From assembly GCA_905250075.1 (NCBI GenBank), contig CAJNOP010000385.1, forward strand, positions 40,270 to 104,269: 64,000 nucleotides of DNA, in the 5' to 3' direction. Of the stretch, positions 63,296-64,000 are shown piece after piece; within the stretch, counting starts at the first letter, position 1; each line of letters begins with the position of its first letter. A program made the position numbers and the translations under genes. Source of the stretch: Rotaria sp. Silwood1. Lineage: Eukaryota > Rotifera > Eurotatoria > Philodinida > Philodinidae. The notes beneath the pieces are model-generated. The model saw only the letters and a program-made list of their open reading frames with translations, was not told where the DNA came from and did not search any database.

Positions 63296-63873
63296 CTCTC
63301 GATAACAATTCTTTATTTCGAGAACAATATTTTACACCAATATCATCTTCATATCGTTTTTAATTTAATCTGTAATAATCAAAATTATTTTTTTTTTCGA
63401 TATAAAATCTTTTAAAATTAGAAATGTTGAATAATAGTTCTTAAATTCTCATTCAACTCTATCATATTGAGTATAATTAAATATTAGTCTTAATGTATGT
63501 TGCAATGAGATGATAAATTTAATTGTTCAAGTTTAAATGATTCATCATCAATAAATATTGTTTGAAATTCAATTTGAAGAAGACGTTCAAGATTTGAACT
63601 ATTTTTTGAAAACAAATGAAGCAAGAAGAGTTTTTGATGAATTTGATTGAAGAAAATTTTTATATGTTAAATAAGATGAAAATTTTAATGATAAATAATT
63701 AGTTTGACATTGCTGACTAAATACTTATAGGAACTTTCATTCGAATAAAATGCATTAAGATTAATATAAATAACACTAAAACAATAGATAATATTTTTTT
63801 AAATAGTTTATTCCGATATGATATCAATTTCTTTTCTTTTGATAATAAATAACAATATGGATTGTGCATTATA
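63296..63873. other. 3' flank, no gene seen
   Basis: AT-rich 3' UTR and intergenic sequence without supported exons. Confidence 0.5.
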
Positions 63874-64000
63874 GGGTATGGGTGTGACTTGGATAACATA
63901 TAAAGACACCCACACTCACACACCTACCCACACCCACACCCACACCCACCCACACCCACACCCACACACCACCACCCACACCCATACCCACACCCACACA
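63874..64000. repeat. telomere-like repeat 10, long C-rich array at window edge
   Basis: A short G-rich arm (gggtatgggtgtgac) is followed after about 25 bases by a C-rich array of cacccacac/ccacaccc units that runs to the window end. C-rich on the plus strand at a right edge is opposite to a true right-hand chromosome end, so this is an internal array or the C-arm of a larger element. Confidence 0.75.

Overview
This is eukaryotic DNA and most likely comes from a bdelloid rotifer. It is strongly AT-rich. Genes are cut by many 50-60 bp GT-AG introns plus a few introns of 1-5 kb. The gene families are typical of bdelloid genomes: ADP-ribosyltransferase/TPR proteins, a NO VEIN-like giant protein, and phase-1 modular receptors. 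Interspersed G/C-strand repeats resemble the hexamer TGTGGG, which I recall as the bdelloid telomere repeat. No RNA gene, CRISPR array, operon or bacterial feature was seen.

Layout. 1-2972 (minus): a single-exon ART-TPR gene that runs off the left edge. 7531-11228 (plus): a second, five-exon ART-TPR gene with a foldback element in its large intron. 12455-14116 (minus): a decayed sugar-transporter pseudogene. 14529-14975 (plus): the C-terminal piece of an SLC49/FLVCR-like transporter, starting directly at a telomere-like repeat. 15932-26086 (minus): a modular FN3 receptor of at least 13 exons with one membrane helix and a short tail; its introns hold a hAT-type MITE and two foldback elements. 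30885-31149 (plus): a two-exon potato-inhibitor-I protein. 35968-49818 (plus): a 16-exon, about 2,671-residue NO VEIN-like protein with a GHKL ATPase domain and a C-terminal DUF3883 nuclease-like domain, carrying one frameshift. 50769-51326 (minus): a three-exon Ly6/three-finger GPI-anchored protein. 52617-54840: a dead LINE split by a foldback element. 60228-60761: a piggyBac-like MITE. 61015-63295 (plus): a four-exon single-pass membrane protein with one in-frame TGA.

The genes do not form one pathway. Several are surface proteins (FN3 receptor, Ly6 protein, single-pass protein) or signalling and defence-type proteins (ART-TPR, NO VEIN-like, protease inhibitor). With the pseudogenes, gene fragments and many non-autonomous elements, this suggests a dynamic, possibly subtelomeric region. 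The most unusual signal is a family of about ten short loci in which a G-rich telomere-like arm is followed, after a short spacer, by a C-rich arm. That is the order expected of head-to-head telomere joins. Two of them abut truncated gene fragments.
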